Shown: positions 1 to 12,740, numbered from the stretch's first letter. The stretch is 53,257 nucleotides of DNA from Klebsormidium nitens (GCA_000708835.1 DF237416.1:21896-75152); one strand, 5' to 3'. Notes: generated from the letters alone by a model not told the origin. Made by a program: numbers and translations.

Positions 1-192
1 CGGTACACGACACCTGTGGGAACCTAGCAACCTCCTAGGAACCAGGCCAAAGTTCAACGAAGGGGAAAGGACCACCCTCGCTGTTCAACAGCGTTGTTAT
101 CGCCGCTCTGAGCAGAGCAGTTGCGAGGTTGGCGGACCAACAGACACCATCAGCTTTCTGGGTGCAAGACCCTATATCGCAGCATTCACTAG
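1..192. other. 5' flank of the first gene
   Basis: No coding sequence, repeat or RNA gene is recognisable here. It probably holds the 5' untranslated region or proximal promoter of the gene starting at 193. No clear TATA box is visible. Confidence 0.4.
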
Positions 193-858
193 ATGTTCCT
201 TTTTCCCGTCTTGGCGCACCTGTTGCAATTACATCCTCTTGAGAAACTTGGCGGCCAACTCTGCAACTTGGTTGCGGTTCGCCCGGTTCATCAGTTGTTC
301 GCGCAGGCTCAAATCAGAAATTACAGCGCCGTGGCCTTTGCAGACCTGACACTGAAGTCCCGCCAGTGGCACCTTTTTGGCCTCTGGACTTGTCGACCAC
401 AGGGATACAAGCTCAGAGGGGTTTTCCCTTCCTCAGATCACTCCGAATTGAAAAAGAACTTTAGCCTCAGTTTTGAAACTATATCACAGAGCCCTCCAGT
501 GAAGGTCCGGCTCAGCTTGCTTGGTGGTTTCAAAGGTGCTCCATTTAAGTTTCTGTGTCATGCGACGCGGTCAAAGATGGTGGACGCGGCGGCGATAGAG
601 CGTCAGCTGGCAGAGCTAGAGGAGCCGGAGAAGCCGTACCCCGAGGATTGCTGTGGGGGCGGCTGCGCGCCGTGCGTGTGGGACACGTACTATGAGGAAC
701 TAGAGGCGTTTGAGATGAAGAAGGAGGCGCTGCTTGAGGCAAAGGCGCATTTGGAGCGGGAGTCTGAGCGAGATACGATAGAGGAGGGTAGGAAAGAAGA
801 AAGTGCAGTTGATGGGGAGGACATTGGACAGCATTCGGAGGCATCGGCTGATCGGTGA
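193..858 (+). CDS. oxidoreductase-like (OXLD1-type) domain protein
   Basis: This is a single-exon reading frame of 221 codons. Residues about 129-170 hold a small cysteine-rich module with the pattern PEKPYPEDCCGGGCAPCVW followed by an acidic helix. This matches the short oxidoreductase-like domain (PF09791 type) found in human OXLD1 and many plant and fungal proteins, whose signature is CC-G-x-C-x2-CVW-x2-Y. The exact biochemical role of that family is not known. The stretch before it is basic and hydrophobic and could be an organellar targeting sequence. An internal ATG at 577 would give a compact protein starting just before the conserved module, so the true start is uncertain. The C-terminus is a charged Glu/Lys-rich helix. 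No intron is needed, which is unusual beside its neighbours. Confidence 0.7.
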   Translation: MFLFPVLAHLLQLHPLEKLGGQLCNLVAVRPVHQLFAQAQIRNYSAVAFADLTLKSRQWHLFGLWTCRPQGYKLRGVFPSSDHSELKKNFSLSFETISQSPPVKVRLSLLGGFKGAPFKFLCHATRSKMVDAAAIERQLAELEEPEKPYPEDCCGGGCAPCVWDTYYEELEAFEMKKEALLEAKAHLERESERDTIEEGRKEESAVDGEDIGQHSEASADR

Positions 859-1812
859 CCCCTGCGTCTTCGATAGACAGACGGCGCCCCCGTTGTCTTC
901 TTTGGATTCATCGTCAAGCTATTCTTATGTTCTGGAAAATTGTATGGATGATGCTGCCAGAGATCAAGGACGAATTGATATAGTGGGATTGAGTTTGTTC
1001 CAGGGTGCAAAGCACGCCAAACAGGACTATGAGGAGCCAGCAGTCAGCGTAGTCATGTCAGTCGAGTCTGCAGTGTATGTTAGCATGAGGGAAAGGATAC
1101 TAGGATGCTTAGCATTTGCTTCTGCGCGCTGTTTTTCAAACCCCTCGTCCATTTGACTTTAGGATATATGCATACCCCTTAAAGAGCACATATTGCAGTC
1201 CGTGACCTTATACTTACTGAGGCCATGCATGCAGGCTCGTGCACATATGATCCCAGTCATACACCTTTGTAAGCATACTCTGTGATGTAGTCACAATGTC
1301 TGCCTGCAAATCTCATCAAGCTCTGTATAAGATACCGATCCGCGGCGAATCTGTTATACATCCGCATCAATCAGAGCGTGCCACATGCACTTGAATGCCC
1401 GGACTGCATGTGTGCGGAATGCATGTACGGCTGGCAATCCAGTTGATGAGGGGCACAAACGTAGTTAGGTTCAGCAATGACCGCACAGTCCAGCTGCTTT
1501 GTACCGTGCGCTGCATATATTGCCAGAGCGCATTGTCGAAGCCCCTGAGATTTTGTGTATCATACTGGATATGCAAACGCTTTTCCGCCTGTGCACACAA
1601 TCTGACTCATGTATGATACTGGATCAGAAGTGGAACCATGGGAACAATTCAGGCTCCCAAGAGGCAAACTTAAGTTTCAGCTTCAGTCTTCAGTACACCA
1701 GGCCCGTTCTGGATCGACATTCAATGCCATGATCTATAGAAGCATACGGCTCGCTTGCTGCAAGTGGATCGCCCATATCACGCATCTTTGGCAATGACCA
1801 GTAAGATTACTC
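859..1812. other. intergenic region, nothing recognised
   Basis: Short overlapping frames occur on both strands, but none has family-like composition, splice signals or a convincing start. The region probably contains the 3' untranslated regions of the two flanking convergent genes. Confidence 0.5.
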
Positions 1813-2308
1813 TTAGAACTGCTTCCTTTTGTTTTTGAATAACTGTTCTCGTTTCGTGTATACATAGAAAGCAACAGCAAGAAGGCCAACGGTAGAGCCT
1901 ACCCCCAAGTATGGAAAAGGAGGCTCCTGCACAACACAGCAAGAATCGTCCTTCAGTCTCTTTCTCGAATCCGTCTCTTTCTCAGATTGGCTTCCGGAGG
2001 CGTCAGCAGTGGCTTTGAGCACCCCCCAAGATGACCCCTGACCCCTTATGTTCTACAGGGCCGTTCCAATTAAGACCCAATTGAGACGAGCACTCACGTC
2101 ACAATCAAGCACGGTGCCCTGATTACTTCCTTACAACCATTCCAGCCTTCCGGCCTCCGCCAATCTGCTTGACCACGACTTAACAAAGACCTCCGATTAA
2201 GGTTCTACAAAGAATCTCACGCACTTCGAAGTCATGGTGCCGTTTTTCTTTCTCCTCCAGAAGAAGACAATAGTGCGGGTCGTACAGAATTTCGTTTGAC
2301 GGCGTCAT
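1813..2308 (-). CDS. small single-pass membrane protein, two exons (hypothetical)
   Basis: I propose exon 1 at 2225..2308, starting with ATG and reading MTPSNEILYDPHYCLLLEEK, and exon 2 at 1813..2052. The junction is GAA|gtgcgt to ctgtag|AAC, with both sides in phase 0. The product would be about 107 residues. It has a charged N-terminal half, a Lys/Asp-rich linker, then one hydrophobic segment (YLGVGSTVGLLAVAFYVYTK) and a short basic C-terminal tail (KNKRKQF). This layout suggests a tail-anchored or single-pass organelle or ER membrane protein. I do not recognise the family. The hydrophobic exon is the better supported part. The exon 1 assignment rests on an open frame, an ATG and phase agreement only, and an alternative donor (gtgagt) lies near 2096. 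Confidence 0.42.
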
Positions 2309-2627
2309 GAATTTCTTCTCTCATGAAGCGCGCAGACGCAGTTAGAAGCATTTTCTGGGGAAAAGTAGGAAAGAGGAGTGGCAAGAATCGTTCGTCATAT
2401 TGCACCTGGACCCCGACTAACTCGGAAGGGGAGTCTCAGATCGCGAATCGCCTCAAGTCGAGTGGTGAAAACTATCTCCTCCTTTACAACCGGACGAACC
2501 AGACCATCAGCAGCGCCTTCTTAACTCTTTCCGAGCCGACTAGGATGGGTGAGAGGCCCATCTACAGACCTCGGACCCGATGAAAGCGCTTCAATCAGTA
2601 CCCAGAACGTATCTACCTAGTACGTAG

Positions 2628-5600
2628 CTAGAGCGAAAGTGTTACGTTAGTATACTTGGACAGAAGTTGGGAGGCTGAAAACGCTAGCCGTCTTCGTTCG
2701 ACGCCAATTGCATCGTCGACTGAAACTGCTGAATGATATCCAAACATATAAGAGAAATAGATACCAATCCTCTCAGTTGCGCTTACCTCGTAGCAGTCCA
2801 GCAGGGTGGTCAGCTCGCCGGCCCCCTGCTGCAGCAGCGCCTGGAGGCCCTGCAGGTCGTGGCGCGCAGACTGGGCGAAGTAGAGCGCCACGGGGAACTT
2901 GAGCAGCGACAGGGCCTCCGCGCACTTGTCCAGCTTGTGCGCGAGCACCCCCCACCGCTGCGAGTACTCCAGGTGCCGGGCCGGGGAGAGGAGCACCTGC
3001 TCGCCGCCATAGCTCTGCGAACGGGGGGGAAATGGTGAGGTTTGACTGGAAAAGGAAAGGGCAGCAACTCTGGTAGAGGGGGCTTGCTTCTGTTTTGTTT
3101 TGGATCAAGGCACATGTCAAGAGTCGTCAGAATATGGGGCCTTGGGCGAGGGTATGGGAGGGTCAAGCAACGAACAGGGAGATTATGAGTCTCAGAGATA
3201 CCGCTTCTTGATCTGCTCCTCTCACGGAAAAGATTGTCAGACAAGCAATTTCCCACGAGGTGGTCAGCACAGACGTATGTTCCACAAACGTCCATTCTTT
3301 GCCAGATTCCAAAATGCTGTAGGTCGGAGCTTCCTATGCGTAGCAGCTTCTGTCGCATACAGGTGCAGGTGACCAGAGGACAAATCAGCCACAAAAGTAG
3401 AAGCAGAACCGTTCGACTGAGGGATTGCTTCGAACTGCTCAGATCTCCTCTGCATCCCGGCCCCACCTGCACCGCCCGGAGCATCTCCCCCGCCTCCTCC
3501 ACCGCCCGGTGGAGCAGCGTGAGCACGACGTTGCGCTGCGCGGCCGTCCGCTGCACGAACGAGATGCCGAGGACGTCCGAGAGCGGTCCGAAGGGCGTCC
3601 GCCCAATGGACCAGAGCCAGTCGTGCAGCGTGGCGTTGTGGAACACGGACCACGTCTCGTACGACGGCGCCACGCCCCAGCCCGTCTGGAGCAGCGCCGC
3701 GAGCAACGCGCGGGGGACCGCCTCCGGCTTCAGCATCGCCATCTGGCCGTTGCATCTGCGGGGTGAGGGGGCGGGGGGCGGGGTAGAAATGTGTCTAATT
3801 GAGCAGGGGAGCTCAAGGCGGCGTCACGTCCTCTTGCACTGCAGTACAGCCCCGAATAGCGACCGAGCACTGTTTGCTGCAATACACCTCCTTCTAGGGG
3901 ACACGTGGCACTCACTGGAAACCGGAGGGCTGCCATGGCCCCTTCCCCCGGACGGCGATGACCATGTCATCGAAGGCCACCGCCTGGCGCGCCTGGTCCA
4001 GCCACGCTGGCGTGTCCGTGTCCTGGTCAAACACGTACACCGGGATGACACGTGTCCCGGGCTGGCCATCCGCGGTCCGGAACGACCCGTGAATGCGCCC
4101 GACCTCCGCTGGATACATGGAGGATGTCTGTCAGGTTGCTGTGAAAGCGAAGGGGGACTTGGACGACGTTTGAGAGATATTTCTGCTTCGCAACATGAAA
4201 GAGGTTTAGAAGCACCGGAGTTGTTGCTGCCTCAACTCCCTCGAGGATGATTGCCCACGTGCTTCGACCGCCAAGTCGCCCGCTGTCTCACTGCCAGCAA
4301 CTAGGCCTCGCTGCCAGCACCGCGAAACGAGCGAGATTTAAGAACATGCCTCACCCTTAAACTAGAAGAAACACAATGCGTAGCATCTGAACGGCCCCGT
4401 CGTCTGCAAGTCTCAACACACTCCCCAAATGACGGCCGCTTCGTTTGCGAGGTTTTCAAGGACGTCCCCTTTCTCCAAACATCCGCTTGGACACGTCCTC
4501 GTTCATCCCGGAGCCACCCTCCCAAGGGTCCAAAAGCGGCGCCGTGGCTTACCCAGAAAGTCTCTGCAAAAAGACTCTCCTTGGAGTCGTTCTTATTTGA
4601 ACAGAGACACAAGAATCACAAGAACCCCAAAAGCGGCGCCGTGGCTCACTCAGGATGTTCCGGCGGAAGACCTGCAGCCAGTGGTGCAGCTCGGCGGCGT
4701 CCAGGTACTCCCACGCGGTCGCGGCGAGGCTGCCCTGGAACGCGCGCCTCGAGGGGCCCTCGTCGCGGGGGCGAGTGGCCGTACGCAGCGCGCGCCCGAA
4801 GGCGGCCATGCAGAACTCGCAGTCGCCCAGCGAGAGGGACGTCTCGATGAAGCGGACGCTTTGCCGGGGGAGCAGCAGCTCGGTGGTCACCTGGTGGGTT
4901 AGAGGATGGTTAGGAGTGTCTAGCTTGGAGTTTCTAATGAGTTGGGGACTCATCGGACTAGGGAAAAGCGGGCAGAGGCGGGGTTTCAGAAGCAGGCCGT
5001 CCGTCAAAGCTGACTTGCGAGAAGAGCGAAGCCGTGCGAAGCAAGTAAGATAGGTCCACTTGCTAAAAACCTGGAAAGTACGTGTCGACCGTGCAGAAGT
5101 GAGGAAGCTTGGCGGTGGCAGGCGCGCAAATCACCAAGCAAGCGTGGCCTATTGTCGTCCACAACGGTTCGACGACATTTGTTACGCAAGAGCAGGTTGC
5201 ACAGAAAAACAACATGCGAGTTTTGACCAAAAGGGGACACGGGCGCTCTTTCGAAGAAAAGGGCGAACCAATTTCTGAGAAGAGTATGACTGCTCCAGAG
5301 GAACAAACGAACACAATCGTTGCAACAATCGACCTGCCCTTCAGATTTCGAATTTTACAGATCAAAAACGCTCTTAGTCCAAGCCCAAGGGTGTGAAGAG
5401 TAAACCCGATACGTGCGTTGTGCACTGAAAGTTTCCAGTAACGAGAGTAGCCGTGCTCTTACGATGTTCTCAATCTCCTTGAGGCCAAACTCGTCCCGCT
5501 GCTCCAGCCCTGTGCCCTTAAGGGCCGGCCCCTCCCGAATATGGATGAGATGCACCTCCGTCAGAGGGGTGTAAGGAACTGGGAACCTGCAAGAGAAAAT

Positions 5601-8304
5601 CACTTGGTGTCTATTTGCTACGTCCGTTTCGAACCATACACTGGGTTGGGATAAAGCGTCCGGGAATGTCCTCAGTCTCTGACTGCCAGAAGAGTTTCAA
5701 TGATTGAGTTGGGATGTACGAGCTTGTCCTTGAGTCAGCGCAAGGAATGCGAGCAGACGAAGACATTCGAAGAGAGATACGCCTTGTAAGATAGAGTCTC
5801 TGGATCGGAGGCCACTTCTATGCGGAGACCAGCACTTCGAACGATGGAAATGTTTCCATGGCAAACGGCTAAGCAGATTTCAGACTTTTCTTTTCTTCTG
5901 CTCTGTCCGTCCCGACTCTTTGCACATCTCTACTTAGCCCTCTGTTGCGATCAGTTGCACTCTGATCACTGTCCCGCGTATCTGACGAACTTAACCCGCT
6001 CGCCAGTTGCGCTGCTCCGCCCTTCCTTTTCTCTTCACTTGCCTCCCTTCCATTTTCCCTTTCTTTCCTGGTACCACAGGCCAAGAGAACCGACAACTGG
6101 AACAAGATGTTTCCACCTGTGAACATCCTCACCGGTCCATCGGCGGTGCAAACATGTGCTCCGCAGCATCGGCCACCATTCCCACCAGGTCCGCCACAAA
6201 CGCTCTGCTCCAGTTCTCCGGCCCATAATGCGCAGGCTTGGGAATGCTCTTCGGACTTGTTCCCCCCTCCCCCTCAAAGACGGGGCCATAGATCGACGGG
6301 CCCGATGTGATGTCAACCCACATGTAGCGCTCGCTGGTGCCGGCCCAGACCGAACCCCCGCAGAACTGCGCCTGGCCGCCCTTCTCGCTACCGTAGATGT
6401 AGCTGCTGGCCTGGTGATTTTGAAGGTGAAGTGTCAGAAGCTGCCTGCCAGTCTCTCGGTGAATGACTGCGGCTGTCAGCTTCGTAGGACAACGAGGTTG
6501 AGGGATCTCCCCGTGGTAAGGTGCGGATGTGATTGCAGAAGGCCTGGAATAAGAACCAAGGGACGGGCCAAGGACACAAACAAATGAACGCGTTCCAAGG
6601 TTAGGTGCCAGATCGGCAATATAAGAATTTGCAGCATGCAAGAAGGACACCGTCCGAGCGTTTTGAGCCCAAAGTGCCCCAATCGAATCTGTACGAAACA
6701 ACCTTGGCAGAAGGTAAATGGTGCATGAGCAGTGCGCAAAGTAGAGCCTTGATAGTTGCTGACCTGAGGTGGCGGGTTGAGTATGTAGATAGTCGGTACG
6801 AGAAGCCCGCTCCTCTGCCTGACCTCGTCCGCAATTATCTCGTCCACCACGTTGGCCGGGACTGTTTCCGCAAGGATTGGTGGAAAGCGATCTTTCGTCT
6901 GCATAGAGTGACACTGGTTTTGCCAACGGCTTTGAAGACAGTCTCGACTAGTTGAGAGACCACCTAGCCCTTAGCCGCAAGCTGCTATCAAGACCATTCA
7001 AGGTCAGATAAGTTGGCAAGAGGTAACCAGCCACTCAACAGCCACTCCACAGGTTGCCTCGCTCATCTATGTCCTCTGGCAGATATCCCACCTTCTCCAG
7101 CGACAGCCTCACGGCATCCCAGATTGCATGGCTCAGCGTTCTCGGTGCCTTGGTGATGTGGAAGAGCACGCTGCTCCGCAGAAGGAGCGAATGCGGCTGG
7201 AGGGTACACGCAAACGGTGAGAATCAATCTTTGTTGATCATCACCAAGGCCCAAGGACTTCCCTCCGCAGCTTTGTCCAGGTGAGCGAGTCTGACCTGAA
7301 GTTCGCAGTTCTTTAGGGCCACTTATTTAGGCAACGAGTGCCAGTCAAATGTATCTGTCCAGCGGCTGTTTCAAAGGAGATGATGTACACTTTGCACTTG
7401 TTGGAGAATGCAGACGACGGATGCCAGCAAGTGTTAAACTCAAAAGTCTGCTTGACTTCGAATTAATGGGGAAATATATCCAGAAATTTGACTGGCCGCT
7501 TACTTCGCTCTGGAGGACATGAATCCTGGGGTCCCTCCGCAATGCTGTGATGTAGCGCCACAAGTCAGACTGCAAACAGGCGATGGATCAGCCAAAGCAG
7601 GGGCACAAGGAGAAGCTGGGATGGAAAGGAAGTTGACTAGATGTTGTGGTCAGCTCATAAAGGCTTACATTGGCTTCCTAGTCAAGATGTGAGCGAGGGG
7701 TCTGCTAGGCACCAACGATGGTGATGAGTAGAATCCTGAGTATCCAAGATTGCAAGTGCCACAACTATGAGGGGCAACAGGGACACCGCGACCAGTCTAC
7801 AGGTGCAGGCAGATGACAGGCTTGTATTAGCCCAAAGCACTACCTGACTCAACTATCAGGAAGAAGGTTTTGAATTGTGCTCAGAAAGGCCTCTGGAACT
7901 TTGATTGCTTCTCCAACTCAAAAAAACTGCACCACCATGTGCAAGGGTGTCGCAAGGCATTTATGGCCCAGGGTGCTTGCCTCTTTCAACTTGATGGCCT
8001 CTGCCCCTTCTCCATCAAACCCCACCAGCCGAACCTCTACAGCAGAAGCTACTTCCAGATTTCCCAGGGCTTTTGCCTTGTCCGCCAGCGAGGTTGACCC
8101 CAAGCGGCCCCATTGCTGCCTGTCCTTTTCTGACAAGCTTGCAAATGTGTCCACCTCTCCAATTGGATCGCTGTCTATCTGCAGGAGCGAAGCCCCCAAC
8201 CTCGGGTCCACAGACTTCCCTTCACAATGTATGCTGGCTAAAGAGACGAACAAAATGACGAACTTTAGCGAAAGGAAGGAAGCTCTGACTTCACTTTTGC
8301 CCAT
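2628..8304 (-). CDS. secreted/lumenal DUF7906-like plant protein, many exons
   Basis: The first exon (7991..8304) starts with a clear signal peptide (MGKSEVRASFLSLKFVILFV, then SLASIHC) and ends near VEVRLVGFDGEG. An in-frame ATG five codons upstream (8319) is possible. Further exons, each checked for phase, are 7504..7569, 7046..7196, 6764..6942, 6133..6410, 5463..5586, 4650..4890, 3916..4108, 3467..3755 and 2787..3014. One or two small exons between 7570 and 7990, and the final coding exon below 2787, could not be fixed. Segments such as RVIPVYVFDQD, HAIWDAV and MWVDITSGPSIYGP resemble the plant family related to Arabidopsis At3g28720/At5g58100, annotated as DUF7906. This family call is from memory. 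The total of about 700 residues suits it. Function is unknown; the signal peptide points to the secretory pathway. The gene diverges from importin alpha. Confidence 0.72.
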
Positions 8305-8319
8305 TGTGTTCGGGCACAT

Positions 8320-9231
8320 GCAAATCAGAAGCACAATTCAGTAGCCGCTATTGAACGTAGACGGATCAAGTAACTCATGTCTTGCAAAGCCCATCGTGGC
8401 TCCGATGCAACCCCCTGCCAGAGTGTCTTGCACATGACCAGGCTAATGCAGAGTCACTCAGTTAGAATGGCGGCTGCTGGAGCCTAGTTGTTGCTGTGCA
8501 CTGGCTGAGGCCCAGGCCCAGGGCCAGGGTGGTGGTGCTGTTGAGGCACCCACAAATAAGTGGCTGGTGCCAGCTTTCAAGGTTCCGCTACGTCGTGACC
8601 GGTAGCGGAACCAAGACGGAATCGAAAGTACTGCAAGTCTCCTGTTCCGCTGTTCCGCCCGGGCTGCAGTATGATCACCAGAGCTGTGGCTGCGATAGTG
8701 TCGAAGCAGTTGCTGTTCCGACAGTCCCCACAGAGTTACTGACAATCTCGATAGAATTGACACCACACTTCTCTCAGCTGCTAGGTACTTGGATCGAGGT
8801 CTTCAGCCTCGGGTTGCAACTTGCAACTTGTGACCTGGTGAAATTTGCAAGACTGCATAAACTGTTTGAGATCAGAGAAGTAGGGAGGGGGAGGACGCTC
8901 AGGGCGCTTGGAGCATTTCAAAAGGTTAATTGTTCCGAGTATCTTTCTGTCTGCTGCTGACATTGGAGAATCGGATTAACGCTGCCTGTTTAGAGGGGGC
9001 AAAGGTGCTTTCTGACGGGAATCCACAGGCTTTTCAGAACTTTAGCTTAGCAGGTGTAGGGGAGGATATCTGTTGTTTGTTGAGAAGGGTTCAGTCGGGC
9101 AAAGAGCCGTTGTTCTATTTCGAGGTCCTTTTTCTTCGGAGCTTATCACACTGACAAGTGGTCTTTTGCGTAGAAGCCTGTTCAAGTCAGGCACGACGCA
9201 AAGTTGAGCATCTGGGGTTGAGCAGATTAAC
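8320..9231. promoter_or_regulatory. divergent intergenic region between the DUF7906-like gene and importin alpha
   Basis: The two flanking genes point away from each other, so this roughly 0.9 kb stretch should contain both promoters. A 154-codon frame on the plus strand (8496-8960) has no family resemblance and I treat it as chance. No strong TATA element is obvious. Confidence 0.5.
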
Positions 9232-12200
9232 ATGTCGCTGAACCCGTTGAGAGATGCTCGGTCCGAGGCCCGGAAGAAGGCCTTCAAGAAGGCTGTCGAT
9301 GGAGACGAAGCGAGGCGGAAGAGAGAGGATCAGATGCTGTCAATTAGAAAGAGCACGCGCGATGAAAATCTGCTGAAGAAAAGAAACATTGGCCTTCAAT
9401 CCCAATTGGATCAGACCAAGGGGCCAACTGTTGATAAGAAGGTGAGCGATAATGATCTCATGTGTGCAGCTTGATTTTCTCGCTGAAGTTCTTGGTCCAG
9501 CTTCCGGTGGTAAAGGTAAATAAATTGTCCGAAAAGTTTAATTGTCCAAGGACAATTGCAGATTGATGCTGTAGACAAAGTGCTGGGAGGGTGGAGCAGT
9601 TTCTTTTCATGATCTTGTGCCTGGCAAGTCCAGGCAGAAATTCCACGTGGAGCGTTGATCTTACACATCCACATTCATGATTGTTGCAGCTGGAGAGTCT
9701 ACCAGGCCTTGTGCAAGGAGTTCGTAGCGACGATCGGAACACTCAGATTGAGGCTGTCACACAGTTTAGGAAGCTTCTTTCAATAGGTGAGCGGCAGAAA
9801 TTGTTATCTTGCATTGCAGCAGATACTGCAAGTCTTTCGAAGATGCAAGTGTAGTGTTAACACTGTGCAGTTGCCTCTTCCACTGTCTTGCATGAGAATG
9901 CAGTGGAAGAATATATGTGGAACAATGGGGAAGGTTGTTAACATGTGCGAGTGTTCTCTGCAGAGCGGAACCCCCCTATTGAGGAGGTTATTAGAGCTGG
10001 TGTGGTCCCCCTCTTTGTGGAGTTCCTGAAGCGGACTGACTATCCTCAGTTGCAGGTAAGTCGTGTGCCCCTGATCAGGAGGCCCTCTATAATGTGCAAA
10101 TATGTGCGTGACTCAAAAGTTGAGGAGGCGCTTTTCAATTGAAACATTGATCAGTGTCCCTCAGACTTATCAAGAGCAGGGAGGAGAGATGCTTGAAGCA
10201 TTGCAAGAAATAGTATGTATTCCGGAGCGGTGGGGCGATCCGAGCTCAACATGGGACTTCTTACTCTCATCACATGCATGCGAAGTTGCCTTGAAACATT
10301 CATTCTGCATATGCAACTTTTTCTGGAGGGTTTTTTTAGTGGGAGAAAAGGCTGGACTGTCTTAGGGTTGCATGGATTATTCTGGATTTGCGGCAAACAG
10401 AGGATCTGCGGGCCCGACAAATGCAGCCTCCTCTGAATTCTCTCTGCTGACTTGATAAGCTGTGCGCTTACAGTTCGAAGCTGCGTGGGCGCTGACCAAC
10501 ATTGCCTCTGGGACATCGGACCACACGAAGGTCGTAATCGACCATGGCGCAGTCCCCATCTTCGTACAGCTGCTCAGCTCTCCCAGTGACGATGTCCGGG
10601 AGCAGGCTGTGTGGGCCCTGGGCAATATTGCTGGCGACTCTCCTCACTGCAGAGACCTGGTGCTAGGCCATGGGGCACTCAATCCCCTTCTGGCACAGCT
10701 GAACGAGAAGTCCAAGGTCTCTATGCTCAGGAATGCCACGTGGACGCTCTCTAACTTCTGCCGTGGCAAGCCCCAGCCCAACTTTGAGCAGGTGAGCCAC
10801 CTGGTGTTCATTTGAAACGCCAGTATGCGGAGCATACGGTATGCGGTTTTCAGTCTTCAGATTGAAAAGGGTGCTGAGCTTTACAGGGTTCATGCAAGCT
10901 TTTGAATGGGAGTCAGGTTTATAACGGTGCTGTGTTATTGGCTGATTCAGGTTGCTTTTGCGTGGTGTGCAGTCAAAGCCTGCCCTTCCTGCCCTGGAGC
11001 GCCTCATCCACACCACCGACGAGGAGGTTCTGACGGACGCATGCTGGGCCCTGTCCTACCTGTCGGATGGCACGAATGACAAGATCCAGGCGGTCATTGA
11101 AGCAGGCGTCTGCCGCCGCCTCGTTGAGCTTCTCCTGTAAGTCGTAGTGCATCATGCAATCCTATTTTCAATTGAGAGGCCATATACAGGACGTGTAGAC
11201 TCGTTCGTAGACGTGAGCTTCTAGCAGATCTTCCACCTGGTGGTTGCCGTTGCTAATCTGTTGCTCTTTGGGTCTGCAGTCACCCGTCTGCGTCCGTTCT
11301 CATCCCTGCGCTCCGGACGATCGGCAACATCGTCACTGGAGATGATGTACAGACACAGGTGCGTGCCCCCGCTCAGTATGAACATCTGCAGGTGTTCTTT
11401 AGCTGGACACTGCCCTGTAACTGGGACATGCATGAGGAGTGTTAGTCGCGCTTTTCTTCTGAAACTGCTCAGAACGAGAAGACAGTGGTTGCTACAATTG
11501 CTACAGATGTGACAAACTTGCATCCTGTGCAGATCATCATCAATAATGGGGCTCTGCCATGCCTGCTGAACCTGCTCACCAGCAACAACAAGAAGAGCAT
11601 CAAGAAGGAGGCGTGCTGGACCATCTCCAACATCACAGCAGGCAATAAAGAACAGATCCAGGTACGTGCCTCTAATACAGTCCTAGATTAGCTTCAGCTA
11701 TGCTGTCCTGCAAGGTTCAGGTTCTGTTTCTGGAACGAAGCAGTGCCTCAGGTCTTGGGCCAGTTTTTGACAACAAATCCTTGTGCTTAACTATCATTTC
11801 CCAACTGCAGGCTGTGATTGACGCCAACATCATCCCCCCCCTAGTACAGCTCCTGCAGAATGCAGAGTTTGATATCAAGAAGGAAGCAGCCTGGGCGATC
11901 TCCAACGCCACCTCTGGGGGCACTCATGATCAGCTGAAGTAAGGATTGAGGCCTCGCCAAATCTTAGATCCGACAGTTAGTAGTTGTGGGAATGCGTTTT
12001 TTGTACCTCTTCAATACTTCTGGCCACAGTTCTCTAGATTCGTGGAGAAACATGCATGATAAGCGGTGGTATATACACGTCAAAGATGCATTGTTAAAGT
12101 CTAGGCTGAACTTAGGCTTTTTAAAGTGCTTGACTTCAGTCGTAGTCCCTGTCCTTTGAACTTTGGCGAGTTTAATCTCTTTTGGGTTTCCATTGACGTC

Positions 12201-12674
12201 CTTAACTCTCTCTGCCTCCTGCTACCTGTCTGAGCACAGAGCTTTACATCCGGATGCTCGCTGCTGACCTGAAACGTTCCTCTTGTCGTTCACAGGTACC
12301 TGGTGTCCCAGGGCTGCATCAAGCCGCTGTGCGACCTGCTGACGACTTCGGACGCCCGGATCGTGACAGTGGCCCTGGAGGGGCTGGAGAACATCCTCAA
12401 GGTGGGCGAGGCCGAGAAGGAGCTGGGTACGACCGAGGGCGTCAATGTCTACGCGCAGTTCATCGATGAGGCGGAGGGCCTGGAGAAGATCGAGAACCTG
12501 CAGTCACACAACAACAACGACATCTACGAGAAGGCGGTCAAGATCCTGGAAACCTACTTCGGGCTGGAGGATGAGGAGCCAAACCTCGCGCCGGCCATTG
12601 ATGCGAATGCGACGCAGTATACCTTTGGGGACAGCCAGCAGATGCTACCAAGCGGGGGCTTCCAGTTCGGCTAA
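9232..12674 (+). CDS. importin subunit alpha (nuclear import adaptor)
   Basis: Nine exons join in phase: 9232..9441, 9690..9786, 9964..10055, 10474..10791, 10973..11136, 11280..11358, 11533..11661, 11811..11938 and 12296..12674. They total 1596 nt and encode 531 residues, the usual length of plant importin alpha. The N-terminus carries the basic importin-beta-binding region ([19 protein letters not shown], then LLKKRN). The middle is a row of armadillo repeats with the Trp and Asn positions that hold nuclear localisation signals ([77 protein letters not shown]). The C-terminus ends GGFQFG, as in land plants. All introns are GT-AG. The protein carries classical NLS cargo into the nucleus with importin beta. 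No defect is seen. Confidence 0.97.
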
Positions 12675-12685
12675 GGTGAGGAGTG

Positions 12686-12740
12686 GAGTGGCCGGAAAGA
12701 CTGGGGAGTGGCCGGAAAGACTGGGGAGTGGCCGGAAAGA
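12686..12740. repeat. 20-bp tandem repeat just after the importin alpha stop codon
   Basis: A unit reading GAGTGGCCGGAAAGACTGGG occurs almost three times in a row, starting at 12686, 12706 and 12726. It begins 11 bases after the stop codon, so it lies in the 3' untranslated region. Confidence 0.85.

Noticed and set aside
3234-4250. Long plus-strand frame of 338 codons
   Set aside because: It runs antisense through three GC-rich exons of the minus-strand DUF7906-like gene and encodes low-complexity sequence without domains.
8496-8960. Plus-strand 154-codon frame between two divergent genes
   Set aside because: No family resemblance and no splice or start context; probably chance in promoter DNA.
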